A DNA stretch of 64,000 nt, taken from JAZPYZ01 sp045544455 (lineage in GTDB: Bacteria > Bacillota > Clostridia > Oscillospirales > Acutalibacteraceae). A program made the translations under genes and the position numbers. The DNA lies in NCBI GenBank assembly GCA_045544455.1, contig JAZPYZ010000009.1, positions 62,001-126,000 of the forward strand. The letters are read 5' to 3'. Under the pieces are notes generated by a model that worked only from the letters and a program-made list of their open reading frames with translations, was not told the origin of the DNA and searched no databases. Position 1 is the stretch's first letter. Each line of letters starts with the position of its first letter. This document shows positions 39,774-48,387 of this stretch, in pieces.

Positions 39774-40781
39774 ATGAAACTTACCTTTGAACAGATCCGG
39801 TCGATTGCGCGTGGGTTTGCGTATATCAGCGAAGAAACGGACGGGTTGGTTTTCCACCGGTTTACAGCGGAACAGGAAACGTTGTATAAACGGGAAAAAC
39901 CGGATTTTTACGCCAAAACGCAAGCGTCATCCGGTGTGCGGATGCATTTTCGTACGGATAGTACCACGTTGACCTTCCGCGCGCGCATCCAGAATCAAAG
40001 TTCCAGTCGTTCGCGGTATTCCTTCGATGTGTGGGTAGACGGTAAACCGATCGCATTTATGGATAACGATGATCCGACCATTTCGTATCCGTCACAAGGA
40101 TTTCCGCTTACGCCGGTCGACCGCACCATCGATCTTGGCGCCGGCACCAAAGAGGTGCAGATGTATTTCCCGTGGTCGGTATTACCGTGCGTCACCGACA
40201 TGTGCCTCGACGATGGCGCTTGTATCGAACCCATCAAACCCGCGAAAACGATGTTGATGTTTGGGGATTCTATCACCCACGGATACGATGCGTTGCGTCC
40301 GTCCAAAACGTATGCGTCGCGTTTAGCCGATGCACTGGATGCCGATGCTCGTAACAAAGCCATTGGCGGCGAAATTTTCTTCCCGGCTTTGGCGGCTCAA
40401 GCGGACGATCTCGCTCCCGATTACATATCGGTCGCCTATGGCACCAACGATTGGAGTAAATGTTTGCCCGATCAGTTTCGGTATAACTGCCGCGAATTTT
40501 ACAAGGCGTTGCACGACAATTATCCCACCGCCCGCATCTTTGCCATCACGCCGATCTGGCGCGGCGACTATCGGGACTATCGCCCGATGGGGGACTTTTT
40601 TACCATTGCAAACACCATCCGCGAAGTCACGGCCGATTTGGATCGCGTTACCGTGATCGACGGATTCGATCTGGTGCCGCAAGATACCGCGTTGTTTTCG
40701 GATCGGTACTTACATCCAGATGATGCCGGGTTTGATCATTACGCAACCAATTTGATCGCCAAGATAAACGCGATACTGTAA
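39774..40781 (+). CDS. SGNH/GDSL hydrolase with N-terminal beta-domain
   Basis: 335 aa without signal peptide. Residues 1-150 form a jelly-roll domain like that of CE2 esterases; the SGNH domain begins at MLMFGDSITHGYDA (Ser), then the Gly in IGGEIF, YGTNDW (Asn) and HPDDAGFDH (Asp, His). CE2 relatives deacetylate plant polysaccharide or sugar esters, so with the neighbouring isomerase and SemiSWEET it may process an acylated sugar inside the cell. Begins 2 nt after the SemiSWEET stop. Confidence 0.88.
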   Translation: MKLTFEQIRSIARGFAYISEETDGLVFHRFTAEQETLYKREKPDFYAKTQASSGVRMHFRTDSTTLTFRARIQNQSSSRSRYSFDVWVDGKPIAFMDNDDPTISYPSQGFPLTPVDRTIDLGAGTKEVQMYFPWSVLPCVTDMCLDDGACIEPIKPAKTMLMFGDSITHGYDALRPSKTYASRLADALDADARNKAIGGEIFFPALAAQADDLAPDYISVAYGTNDWSKCLPDQFRYNCREFYKALHDNYPTARIFAITPIWRGDYRDYRPMGDFFTIANTIREVTADLDRVTVIDGFDLVPQDTALFSDRYLHPDDAGFDHYATNLIAKINAIL

Positions 40782-40782
40782 C

Positions 40783-40908
40783 AGGGAACAACCTTGCATA
40801 GAACTGTATGAGATCGGTTAGATCGGCGGCTTCTTCTGCGAAGTGTTTCGTTTGTTTTCGGTTATCACCGCGATGATTCGTCTGGGCCGAAAGAAAACCG
40901 CCGAATAA
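40783..40908 (+). pseudogene. Possible remnant of a small ORF
   Basis: One frame reads a peptide-like ending, GFFCEVFRLFSVITAMIRLG then RKKTAE and TAA at 40906-40908, but is broken by TAG at 40819 and has no start with a ribosome site. It ends 6 nt before a terminator, as a gene would. No family recognised; chance is possible. Confidence 0.25.
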
Positions 40909-40914
40909 ATCGTT

Positions 40915-40942
40915 AAAGCCGTCCTGTTTGGACGGCTTTTTA
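40915..40942 (+). terminator. Terminator ahead of the alaS leader
   Basis: Perfect 10-base stem AAAGCCGTCC / GGACGGCTTT with TGTTT loop and T tail. Confidence 0.85.
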
Positions 40943-40954
40943 CGTGTGTGGCAC

Positions 40955-40982
40955 TTGACAAAACGGCAAAACCGCTTATAAT
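40955..40982 (+). promoter_or_regulatory. Promoter of the alaS T-box operon
   Basis: TTGACA, 16-bp spacer, TATAAT. Confidence 0.85.
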
Positions 40983-40992
40983 AGGAATTAAT

Positions 40993-41237
40993 AAGAAAAA
41001 GATGTTGACGGGACGATGTTGGTGAACCGACAATCAGAGAGAGCGACCGGTGCTTTTTGCATCGCTGCAAGGTTGCTTATGCCATGGGCACCGACAAGCC
41101 ATCCCACGAGTTCTGTCGCGATGAGCGATGGCGTATCTCTGCGTTAAAGGGATCGAGTGGCACCGTATAACCGGTGCAATTTGGGTGGTACCACGGAACC
41201 TCCGTCCCATGTTTGGACGGGGGTGTTTTCTTTTTTA
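40993..41237 (+). promoter_or_regulatory. T-box leader controlling alaS
   Basis: Senses uncharged tRNA-Ala and antiterminates. The T-box consensus GGGTGGTACCACGG is at 41183-41196; its TGGT pairs with the tRNA ACCA end. Stem I shows AGAGAG and a distal GCTGCAAGG loop (41064-41072). A candidate Ala specifier codon is GCC at 41081-41083, opposite GGTGAACC. The competing terminator is ACCTCCGTCC / GGACGGGGGT (41198-41224) followed by a T-rich run. Confidence 0.93.
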
Positions 41238-41277
41238 TGCACGTCGCACATCTGTTTTGGAAAGGAAGTTATATACA

Positions 41278-43911
41278 ATGAAATGGACAGGCTTAAATGA
41301 ACTGCGCGAAAAATATTTGGCGTTTTTTGAAAGCAAAGGGCATCTGCGTTTGCCGAGCTTTCCGTTGATCCCGCAAAACGACGCGTCGCTGTTGTTGATC
41401 AACTCCGGCATGGCCCCGATGAAGAAATATTTCACCGGCGAAATCGAACCGCCGCGTCATCGGGTAACCACCTGTCAAAAATGTATCCGCACCCCCGATA
41501 TCGAGTGCGTCGGTAAAACCGCGCGCCACGGCACCTATTTTGAGATGCTTGGCAACTTCAGTTTCGGGGACTATTTCAAACACGAAGCTACTGCGTGGGC
41601 TTGGGAATTCTGCACCAAGGTGCTCGAATTACCGATCGATCGCATTTATATCAGTATCTATCAAGACGACGACCAGGCGTTTGATATCTGGACCAAAGAA
41701 GTGGGCGTTGCGCCCGATCATATCGTGCGTCTCGGTAAAGAGGACAACTTCTGGGAACATGGTGCCGGCCCGTGCGGCCCGTGTTCGGAACTGTATTTCG
41801 ACCGCGGCGAAAAATACGGTTGCGGTTCGCCCGACTGTGCCGTCGGATGCGAATGTGATCGGTTCATCGAGTTCTGGAACCTGGTGTTCACCCAGTTTGA
41901 CAACGACGGTAACGGCAACTATTCGCCGTTGGCGAAACCCAATATCGATACCGGTATGGGGCTCGAACGGTTGGCCTGCATCATGCAGGACGTCGGCAAC
42001 CTGTTCGAGGTCGATACCGTCCAAAAGATTATGCAACACGCCAGTCGTATTGCCGGCGTACATTACGGCGACGATCCGAAAACCGACGTGTCGTTGCGCG
42101 TGATCACCGACCACATCCGTTCGACCACCTTTATGCTCGGGGACGGCGTCATGCCGTCGAACGAAGGTCGCGGCTACGTACTTCGTCGTCTGCTTCGCCG
42201 TGCGGCACGCCATGGACGGTTGCTCAACATCAACCGTCCGTTCCTGCATGAAATTTGCACAACGGTTATGGAAGAAAACCGTTCGGCTTATCCGGAGCTT
42301 GAAGATAAAAAAGATTTTATCCAAAAGATCATCTTGACCGAAGAACAAGCCTTTGGTAAAACCATCGATTCCGGCCTGGCGCTGCTCGATGATATGCTGA
42401 AAAACCTGGACGGTGATACGCTGTCGGGTGCGGACGCCTTTAAATTGTACGATACCTATGGATTCCCGGTGGATTTGACCAAAGATATCTTAGAAGAAAA
42501 GAACATCAAGGTCGATGAAGAAGCGTTTGCACAACTGATGAAAGAACAACGTGAACGCGCACGTAACAGCCGGAAAGATGCCGGCGCCGATGCGTGGAAA
42601 GGGGATACCAGTGCGGCCGAAAAACTCGACGAAACGGTCTTTGTCGGGTATGAAACCACGTCCAACGACGCTACGGTCGTGGCGATCCTGCGCGATAACG
42701 AATCGGTTGAAGCGCTTGGTACGGGCGATGCGGCGACGATCGTACTCGATACCACCGCGTTCTATGCCGAAAGTGGCGGTCAGGTCGGCGATACCGGCGT
42801 TATCACCGCTAACGGCGTGACCTTTGCGGTAACCTCTACCAAAAAAACCGCCAGCAAAGTGGTGTTGCATCACGGCACCCTCACCGAAGGCGTTCTGTCG
42901 GTCGGTGACCGCGTAACCGCCACGGTAGAAGCGTCGGCTCGCGCGGATATTATGCGTAACCATACGGCGGCGCATTTGTTGCAAGCCGCCCTTCGTCAAG
43001 TGCTCGGCACCCACGTGGAACAAGCCGGTCAGTTGGTCGACGGTTCGCGCATGCGGTTCGACTTTACCCATTTCTCGGCGGTGACGGCGGACGAAATCGC
43101 CCAGGTCGAGGCGCTGGTTAACGAATGGATCTTAAACGATATCGCCACCGATGTGCGCGAAATGCCGATCGACGAAGCGAGAAGCATGGGTGCGATGGCG
43201 TTGTTTGGTGAGAAATACGGTTCGGTGGTTCGGGTGGTCAACGTGCCCGGCGTATCGATCGAACTTTGCGGCGGCACCCATGCCGCGCGTACCGGTCAAT
43301 TGGGCCTGTTCCGTATCGTATCGGAAAGTTCGGTAGCGGCCGGTGTGCGCCGTATCGAAGCCGTTACCGGCCGAAACACCATCGCTTGGGTAGATGAAAA
43401 ACAAGCGTTGCTCGCGCAAGCCGCCCAAACCATGAAAGCCAGCGGTACCGACGATATCGTCCGCCGTGCGGCTCAACTGGTCGGTGAGGTTAAAGCGTTG
43501 CAACAAGAACTCGATCAAATGAAACAAAAACAAGCCGCCGCGAAAACCGGCGACCTGCTCGCTAACCCGAAAACGGTCGGCGCGGTTCAGGTTGTGACGG
43601 CGCGACTGGACAACACCGATGCGGCGACGTTGCGCACCATCGGCGACCGTTGTAAAGATCAAGCCGCTTCCAACATGGTAATCCTGCTCGCCGGTGTATC
43701 GGGCGATGCGGCTTCGTTGGTGTGTTGCTGTATGCCGGATGCGGTCAAAGCCGGTGCTCATGCCGGTAACATCGTGCGTGCCACCGCGCAAGCGTGCGGC
43801 GGTAACGGCGGCGGCCGCCCGGATTCCGCTATGGCCGGTGCGAAAGACGTGTCCGCGCTTAACGGCGCTTTGGGTGCCGTTGCGGATGTGGTTAGCGGTA
43901 TGTTAAAATAA
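41278..43911 (+). CDS. alaS: Alanyl-tRNA synthetase
   Basis: 877 aa, full length. Class II core begins ELREKYLAFFESKGHLRLPS with motif 1/2 residues in HRVTTCQKCIR and HGTYFEMLGNFSFGDYFK; the editing domain has HTAAHLLQAALR and the later CGGTHA zinc motif; the C-Ala domain ends GGGRPDSAMAG. The start at 41278 has AAAGGAAG upstream, downstream of the T-box. First gene of an operon through fabG. Confidence 0.97.
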   Translation: MKWTGLNELREKYLAFFESKGHLRLPSFPLIPQNDASLLLINSGMAPMKKYFTGEIEPPRHRVTTCQKCIRTPDIECVGKTARHGTYFEMLGNFSFGDYFKHEATAWAWEFCTKVLELPIDRIYISIYQDDDQAFDIWTKEVGVAPDHIVRLGKEDNFWEHGAGPCGPCSELYFDRGEKYGCGSPDCAVGCECDRFIEFWNLVFTQFDNDGNGNYSPLAKPNIDTGMGLERLACIMQDVGNLFEVDTVQKIMQHASRIAGVHYGDDPKTDVSLRVITDHIRSTTFMLGDGVMPSNEGRGYVLRRLLRRAARHGRLLNINRPFLHEICTTVMEENRSAYPELEDKKDFIQKIILTEEQAFGKTIDSGLALLDDMLKNLDGDTLSGADAFKLYDTYGFPVDLTKDILEEKNIKVDEEAFAQLMKEQRERARNSRKDAGADAWKGDTSAAEKLDETVFVGYETTSNDATVVAILRDNESVEALGTGDAATIVLDTTAFYAESGGQVGDTGVITANGVTFAVTSTKKTASKVVLHHGTLTEGVLSVGDRVTATVEASARADIMRNHTAAHLLQAALRQVLGTHVEQAGQLVDGSRMRFDFTHFSAVTADEIAQVEALVNEWILNDIATDVREMPIDEARSMGAMALFGEKYGSVVRVVNVPGVSIELCGGTHAARTGQLGLFRIVSESSVAAGVRRIEAVTGRNTIAWVDEKQALLAQAAQTMKASGTDDIVRRAAQLVGEVKALQQELDQMKQKQAAAKTGDLLANPKTVGAVQVVTARLDNTDAATLRTIGDRCKDQAASNMVILLAGVSGDAASLVCCCMPDAVKAGAHAGNIVRATAQACGGNGGGRPDSAMAGAKDVSALNGALGAVADVVSGMLK

Positions 43912-43925
43912 AAGGAGAACAAACA

Positions 43926-44258
43926 ATGGATTGCATTTTTTGCCGTATTATTGCCGGCGAGATTCCCAGTACCAAAGTGTATGAGGACGATCAAATCTTG
44001 GCGTTTCGCGATATTCAACCGGCTGCCCCCACGCACATCTTGGTGATCCCGAAACAACATATCGCCGGCGTACGTGAGATCACGGCCGATAACAGCGCCG
44101 TGGTAGCACATATTTTCGAAACCATTCCGGCGATTGCCAAAGCCGAAGGATTGACCGATTATCGTGTGGTTTCCAACAACGGGGCACAGGCCGGCCAAAC
44201 GGTCCACCATCTGCATTTCCATATTCTCGGCGGTCGCACGCTGGGCATCATGGGTTAA
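43926..44258 (+). CDS. HIT-family hydrolase (HinT)
   Basis: 110 aa purine-nucleoside phosphoramidase. The histidine triad is HHLHFHILGG near the C-terminus; CIFCRIIAGEIPSTKVYED starts the fold and contains a CxxC not needed for activity. HinT removes amino-acyl or lysyl-AMP adducts, so a place behind alaS is understandable. 14 nt after alaS. Confidence 0.94.
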   Translation: MDCIFCRIIAGEIPSTKVYEDDQILAFRDIQPAAPTHILVIPKQHIAGVREITADNSAVVAHIFETIPAIAKAEGLTDYRVVSNNGAQAGQTVHHLHFHILGGRTLGIMG

Positions 44259-44268
44259 AGGTGACGTT

Positions 44269-45171
44269 GTGACAGAAATCGTATTGGATTTGGAATGGAA
44301 CGGTGCACCGTGTCCGTCGATCAACGCCTATTTTAACGAAATTATTGAAATTGGCGCGGTCAAGTTGGACGACGATATGCACATCGTGGATGAGTTTCGC
44401 ATGACGGTTCGTCCAACCGTTAGTCGAAAACTCACCCACATTGTCAAAAACCTCACCCGCATCACCGAAGAGGAACTGGCTGCCGGCACCGATTTTTGCA
44501 CGGCGTTTCAGGCCCTTTCGGCGTGGGTTGGCAAACCGCCGGTCGCGTTGCTCACCTGGAGCAATACGGATCTTGGCGTTTTGCTTGAAAATATGCGGTA
44601 TTATAAACTCGGCGATCACATTCCGTTTATTACCCACTATGCCGACGTGCAACCGTATTGTCAACGGTTGCTCAAGGTAGAGGGAAATAACCAGATCAGT
44701 CTGGAACACGCCTGTGAACTGGCCGAGATTCAACCGAACGATGTCGAGTTCCATCGCGCGCTCGACGATAGCCGATTAACCGGCAAATTGCTTGAAAAGG
44801 TGTACGATCCGGCGAGTTTTGCATCGATCTTACAACCGACCGACGCGATCTTTTATGAACGGTTTTTATTTAAAACCGTGATTTTAAGCGATCCCACCGA
44901 TCCGCAGATCGAGGCGTCCGCGTTTAAATTCACCTGTCCGGATTGCGGCAAATCGTTGCAACGGAAGGGTAAATTCAAATTTACCCACCGGGCGTTTTGT
45001 TGCGAAATGGTCTGCCGCCCGTGTCACAAACGATATCTGGCGCGGGTACAGTGCAAACGGCATTACGATGGGGTGGATATTCGCCGGAAATTGACCGAGA
45101 AAAAAGAACCGCCCAAAACCGATGCCGCACCGGAGGTGACCGCATGCGAAACGACTTCGTTGCCCCACTGA
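44269..45171 (+). CDS. DEDDh exonuclease with C-terminal zinc ribbon
   Basis: 300 aa. Exonuclease motifs: VLDLEWNG (Exo I Asp/Glu), SNTDLGVLLENM (Exo II) and FHRALDDSRLTG (Exo III with His and Asp), as in KapD-like 3'-5' exonucleases. A zinc ribbon follows: CPDCGKSL ... FCCEMVCRPCH, an addition not in KapD. The GTG start at 44269 has AAAGGTG upstream. It overlaps mutY by 28 bp. RNA or short-DNA trimming is possible; the substrate is not known. Confidence 0.85.
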   Translation: MTEIVLDLEWNGAPCPSINAYFNEIIEIGAVKLDDDMHIVDEFRMTVRPTVSRKLTHIVKNLTRITEEELAAGTDFCTAFQALSAWVGKPPVALLTWSNTDLGVLLENMRYYKLGDHIPFITHYADVQPYCQRLLKVEGNNQISLEHACELAEIQPNDVEFHRALDDSRLTGKLLEKVYDPASFASILQPTDAIFYERFLFKTVILSDPTDPQIEASAFKFTCPDCGKSLQRKGKFKFTHRAFCCEMVCRPCHKRYLARVQCKRHYDGVDIRRKLTEKKEPPKTDAAPEVTACETTSLPH

Positions 45172-46211
45172 TCGCGTGGTATGAACGGGAACACCGTCGC
45201 GACATGCCGTGGCGGCAAAATCCCACGCCGTACCGCGTGTGGGTATCCGAAATCATGTTGCAACAAACCCGTATCGAAGCGGCCATCTCGTATTTTGAAC
45301 GGTTTACCGCGCGGTTACCGGACATTCCGTCGCTTGCCAATGCGCCGGATGACGTGCTGATGAAATTGTGGGAAGGGCTCGGTTATTACAGCCGGGTTCG
45401 CAATCTCAAAAAAGCCGCACAGATAGTGCTGGCACAGTATGGTGGCCAACTGCCGCGTGACTATGATCAATTGGTATCACTACCCGGCATCGGCGACTAT
45501 ACCGCCGGCGCGATCGCTTCGATCGCGTACGGATTGCCTGTCCCGGCGGTCGACGGTAACGTGTTACGTGTGTTATCGCGGTTGGAAGATTGTCACGACG
45601 ACGTGATGCAACCGGCGGTCCGCAAACGGTTCCGTGCGGCGCTGGCGGAGATCGTGCCGGATGATGCGGCCGGTTCGTTTAACCAAGGGTTGATGGAACT
45701 GGGCGAACGGATATGTTTACCCAACACGTCTCCCCGTTGCGAAATTTGTCCGGTGGCGGCTTTTTGTGCCGCGCGTCGTCATGGCACACAGGACGAATTG
45801 CCGGTTCGGGTGGTCAAAAAAGGGCGTCGCACCGAACAAAAAACCGTATTAGTTATCCGGTCGGTACAAGAAGGAGAACCGGTGGTATTGTTGCACAAAC
45901 GAGCCGATACCGGTTTGTTGGCCGGCCTTTGGGAATTGCCGAACCTGGATGGCGATTTCACCGATAAACCTTTGCCGCCGGCGTTTAAGGACTGTACCGT
46001 GCGATCTACCTTACCGACCGGCAAACACATATTTTCGCATATCGAGTGGCAGTTAGCCGGCTTGTTGGTGGATGCCCCTTACGGCACGCCCCCGGTCGAT
46101 TACGTTTGGGCTCATGCGGATCAGTTGCGTGATCATTATGCGCTACCGACCGCTTTTCAGACATATTCGCGCTTATTACCCACTATATTATCCGAACAAG
46201 GAGATGTGTAA
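45144..46211 (+). CDS. mutY: Adenine DNA glycosylase MutY
   Basis: Excises A opposite 8-oxoguanine. 355 aa. Catalytic domain with MPWRQNPTPYRVWVSEIMLQ, helix-hairpin-helix LPGIGDYTAGAI and catalytic Asp in VDGNVLRV; the iron-sulfur loop is C-x6-C-x2-C-x5-C (CLPNTSPRCEICPVAAFC). The C-terminal Nudix-like domain recognises oxoG (LLAGLWELPN). The start at 45144 has GGAGGTG upstream inside the preceding gene. Confidence 0.95.
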   Translation: MRNDFVAPLIAWYEREHRRDMPWRQNPTPYRVWVSEIMLQQTRIEAAISYFERFTARLPDIPSLANAPDDVLMKLWEGLGYYSRVRNLKKAAQIVLAQYGGQLPRDYDQLVSLPGIGDYTAGAIASIAYGLPVPAVDGNVLRVLSRLEDCHDDVMQPAVRKRFRAALAEIVPDDAAGSFNQGLMELGERICLPNTSPRCEICPVAAFCAARRHGTQDELPVRVVKKGRRTEQKTVLVIRSVQEGEPVVLLHKRADTGLLAGLWELPNLDGDFTDKPLPPAFKDCTVRSTLPTGKHIFSHIEWQLAGLLVDAPYGTPPVDYVWAHADQLRDHYALPTAFQTYSRLLPTILSEQGDV

Positions 46212-46213
46212 CA

Positions 46214-46693
46214 ATGAAACGAGAAGATTATTTGCGCTGGGACGAATATTTTATGGGGATCGCGTTGTTATCCGCACAACGCAGTAAAGATCCCGGCACG
46301 CAGGTTGGTGCTTGTATCGTCGGTAGCGACAAACGCATCATTTCGATGGGGTATAACGGCATGCCTACCGGATGTAACGACGACGTGATGCCGTGGGATC
46401 GGGATGGCAACGCCATGGATACCAAATATCTCTACGTTTGCCATGCTGAACTTAATGCGATCTTAAACCGTGGTAACACCGACCTGCATGGTTCCACGTT
46501 GTACACCACCTTATTCCCGTGTAACGAATGTGCGAAAGCCATCATTCAATCCGGTATTAAAAAGGTGATCTATTATTCGGATAAATACGCCGATACGGAT
46601 GCTACCCGTGCGTCGAAAAAGATGTTCGATCTTGCCGGTGTGATCTATCGTCCGTATAACAAAAAAGAACGTTCGGTTTCGATCGACCTGTAA
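46214..46693 (+). CDS. comEB: Deoxycytidylate deaminase (ComEB-like)
   Basis: 159 aa zinc enzyme giving dUMP from dCMP. Zinc and catalytic residues are in CHAELNAIL and PCNECAKAII; NGMPTGCND and the N-terminal GIALLSAQRSKDPGTQVGAC match the dCMP deaminase family. Two nt after mutY, so translationally linked. The ComEB name comes from Bacillus, where the role in competence is not essential. Confidence 0.94.
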   Translation: MKREDYLRWDEYFMGIALLSAQRSKDPGTQVGACIVGSDKRIISMGYNGMPTGCNDDVMPWDRDGNAMDTKYLYVCHAELNAILNRGNTDLHGSTLYTTLFPCNECAKAIIQSGIKKVIYYSDKYADTDATRASKKMFDLAGVIYRPYNKKERSVSIDL

Positions 46694-46699
46694 ACGCCT

Positions 46700-47431
46700 A
46701 TGAAAACCGTATTAATTACCGGGGCTTCCCGCGGCATCGGTGCCGCGGCTGCCCGTTGGTTTGCCGCGCACGGATATGGTGTAGCGGTCCATTATCACGA
46801 GTCGCATGACCGGGCACAGGCGTTGGTTAAGGAACTGAACGCTTTAGGCGCAGACGCTTTCGCCGTTGGTGCCGATATTGCCGATTCTGCCCAGGTTGAT
46901 CACATGGTATCGCAGGTGTTAGACCGGTTCGGACATATCGATGTCTTGGTCAACAACGCCGGTATCGCCGCGTTTGGTTTGCTGACCGACGTCACCGACG
47001 ATCAGTGGCAACGATTGCTGTCGGTCAACCTAAGCGGTGCGTTTTACACCTGCCGCGCGGTGCTGAAATCTATGATCGCGCGAAAAGGTGGCAGTATTGT
47101 GCAGGTGTCGTCGATGTGGGGACAGGTCGGTGCCTCGTGCGAGGTAGCGTATTCTGCGACAAAAGCCGGTTTGATTGGCATGACCAAATCGCTGGCCAAA
47201 GAGGTGGCACCGTCCGGCGTTCGGGTGAATTGTGTTGCACCCGGCGTCATCGATACCGATATGAACGCTCGCCTGTCGGCAGACGATAAAGCCTCGTTGG
47301 CGGAGGAAACGCCTTGCGGTCGACTCGGCACACCGGGCGAAGTTGCCGAAGCAATTGGCTTTTTAGCCGATACCACCGCCTCGTTTATCACCGGCCAAGT
47401 GTTGGGTGTCAACGGCGGATTGGTCATATAA
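46700..47431 (+). CDS. Short-chain dehydrogenase, FabG-like
   Basis: 243 aa NAD(P)-dependent oxidoreductase. Cofactor loop GASRGIGAAAA, NNAG, catalytic Ser in VQVSSMWGQ and Y-x3-K in YSATKAG; the C-terminal ITGQVLGVNGG is typical of 3-oxoacyl-ACP reductases. Being outside a fab cluster, and at the end of the alaS-mutY operon, it may be a FabG paralogue (YmfI-like) with another substrate. Followed by a strong terminator. Confidence 0.88.
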   Translation: MKTVLITGASRGIGAAAARWFAAHGYGVAVHYHESHDRAQALVKELNALGADAFAVGADIADSAQVDHMVSQVLDRFGHIDVLVNNAGIAAFGLLTDVTDDQWQRLLSVNLSGAFYTCRAVLKSMIARKGGSIVQVSSMWGQVGASCEVAYSATKAGLIGMTKSLAKEVAPSGVRVNCVAPGVIDTDMNARLSADDKASLAEETPCGRLGTPGEVAEAIGFLADTTASFITGQVLGVNGGLVI

Positions 47432-47439
47432 CCATAATG

Positions 47440-47478
47440 AAAAATGATCTTAAAGCCAAGGCTTTAAGATCATTTTTT
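47440..47478. terminator. Bidirectional terminator
   Basis: Perfect 18-base stem 47440-47457 / 47460-47477 with a 2-nt apparent loop, between convergent fabG-like and mrp genes. Confidence 0.9.
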
Positions 47479-47487
47479 GTTCGTTTT

Positions 47488-48297
47488 TTATGCCTGCAAC
47501 AACACTTCGATCGCATCGACCGCCGGCGTGATTTCGTCACATACCACGCGCTCGATCTCGCCTTTGTCGCAAAGGGCGGCAATATCCGCATTCATCGGCA
47601 ACCGCGCAATATACGGCGACGGTGCATTCTCATCCTCGTGTCCACCGAACAACGACAGACGTTTACCGCAATCGGGGCAGGTGATATAACTCATGTTTTC
47701 CACGATTCCGATTTGCGGAATGTTCAGCATTTCCAGCATTTTTTGCGCCTTGGTCACCACCATTTGTACCAGCGATTGCGGCGTGGATACAACCACCGCG
47801 CCGTCTACCGGAATCGACTGGAACACCGTCAGCGGCACATCGCCGGTTCCCGGTGGCATATCAATAAACAAGATGTCCAACGGGCCCCAAGCCACGTCGG
47901 TCCAAAATTGAGTAACCGCACCGGCCACTACCGGTCCGCGCCACACCACCGGTTGACTTTCGTCTTCCAGTAACAGGTTGATAGACATCACTTTAATGCC
48001 CATATGGGTTTCTTCCGGCATAATACCCATCGCATTACCGACCGCTTTCCGGGTAATGCCAAATGCTTTCGGGATCGACGGACCGGTAATGTCGGCATCT
48101 AAGATCCCGACTTTATAACCACGTCGCGCCATCATGACCGCCAACATTGCGGTCACCGACGATTTACCGACACCGCCTTTACCGGAACCAACGGCAATCA
48201 CCTTTTTAATGGTGCTGAATTCATTTAATTTTGCATGCATATCCTGTTCGCTGCATTTGTTCGAACAGGTTTCGCAATTGTGCGTACATTCACCCAT
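47488..48297 (-). CDS. Mrp/NBP35-family iron-sulfur carrier ATPase
   Basis: 269 aa P-loop NTPase that carries [4Fe-4S] clusters. Deviant Walker A SGKGGVGKSSV; MPPGTGDVPLT; GIVENMSYITCPDCGK with the CPxC that binds the bridging cluster in the dimer. The N-terminus adds CTHNCETCSNKCSEQ, like the eukaryotic NBP35 extension and common in clostridia, lacking the DUF59 domain of proteobacterial Mrp. Supports cluster delivery to the many Fe-S enzymes here (NadA, IorA, MutY, activase). Confidence 0.92.
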   Translation of the reverse strand: MGECTHNCETCSNKCSEQDMHAKLNEFSTIKKVIAVGSGKGGVGKSSVTAMLAVMMARRGYKVGILDADITGPSIPKAFGITRKAVGNAMGIMPEETHMGIKVMSINLLLEDESQPVVWRGPVVAGAVTQFWTDVAWGPLDILFIDMPPGTGDVPLTVFQSIPVDGAVVVSTPQSLVQMVVTKAQKMLEMLNIPQIGIVENMSYITCPDCGKRLSLFGGHEDENAPSPYIARLPMNADIAALCDKGEIERVVCDEITPAVDAIEVLLQA

Positions 48298-48316
48298 GGA
48301 TCATACTTCCTTTCCA

Positions 48317-48354
48317 TAACAAAACAACAGCGACGAAACCCTCGCCGCTGTTGT
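48317..48354 (-). terminator. Terminator of the sugar transferase gene
   Basis: On the minus strand the stem ACAACAGCG-GCGA / TCGT-CGCTGTTGT with one mismatch is followed by TTTTGTT. Confidence 0.7.
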
Positions 48355-48387
48355 ATTATACTCCATATTGTTGACTTCGTCAAGGTG

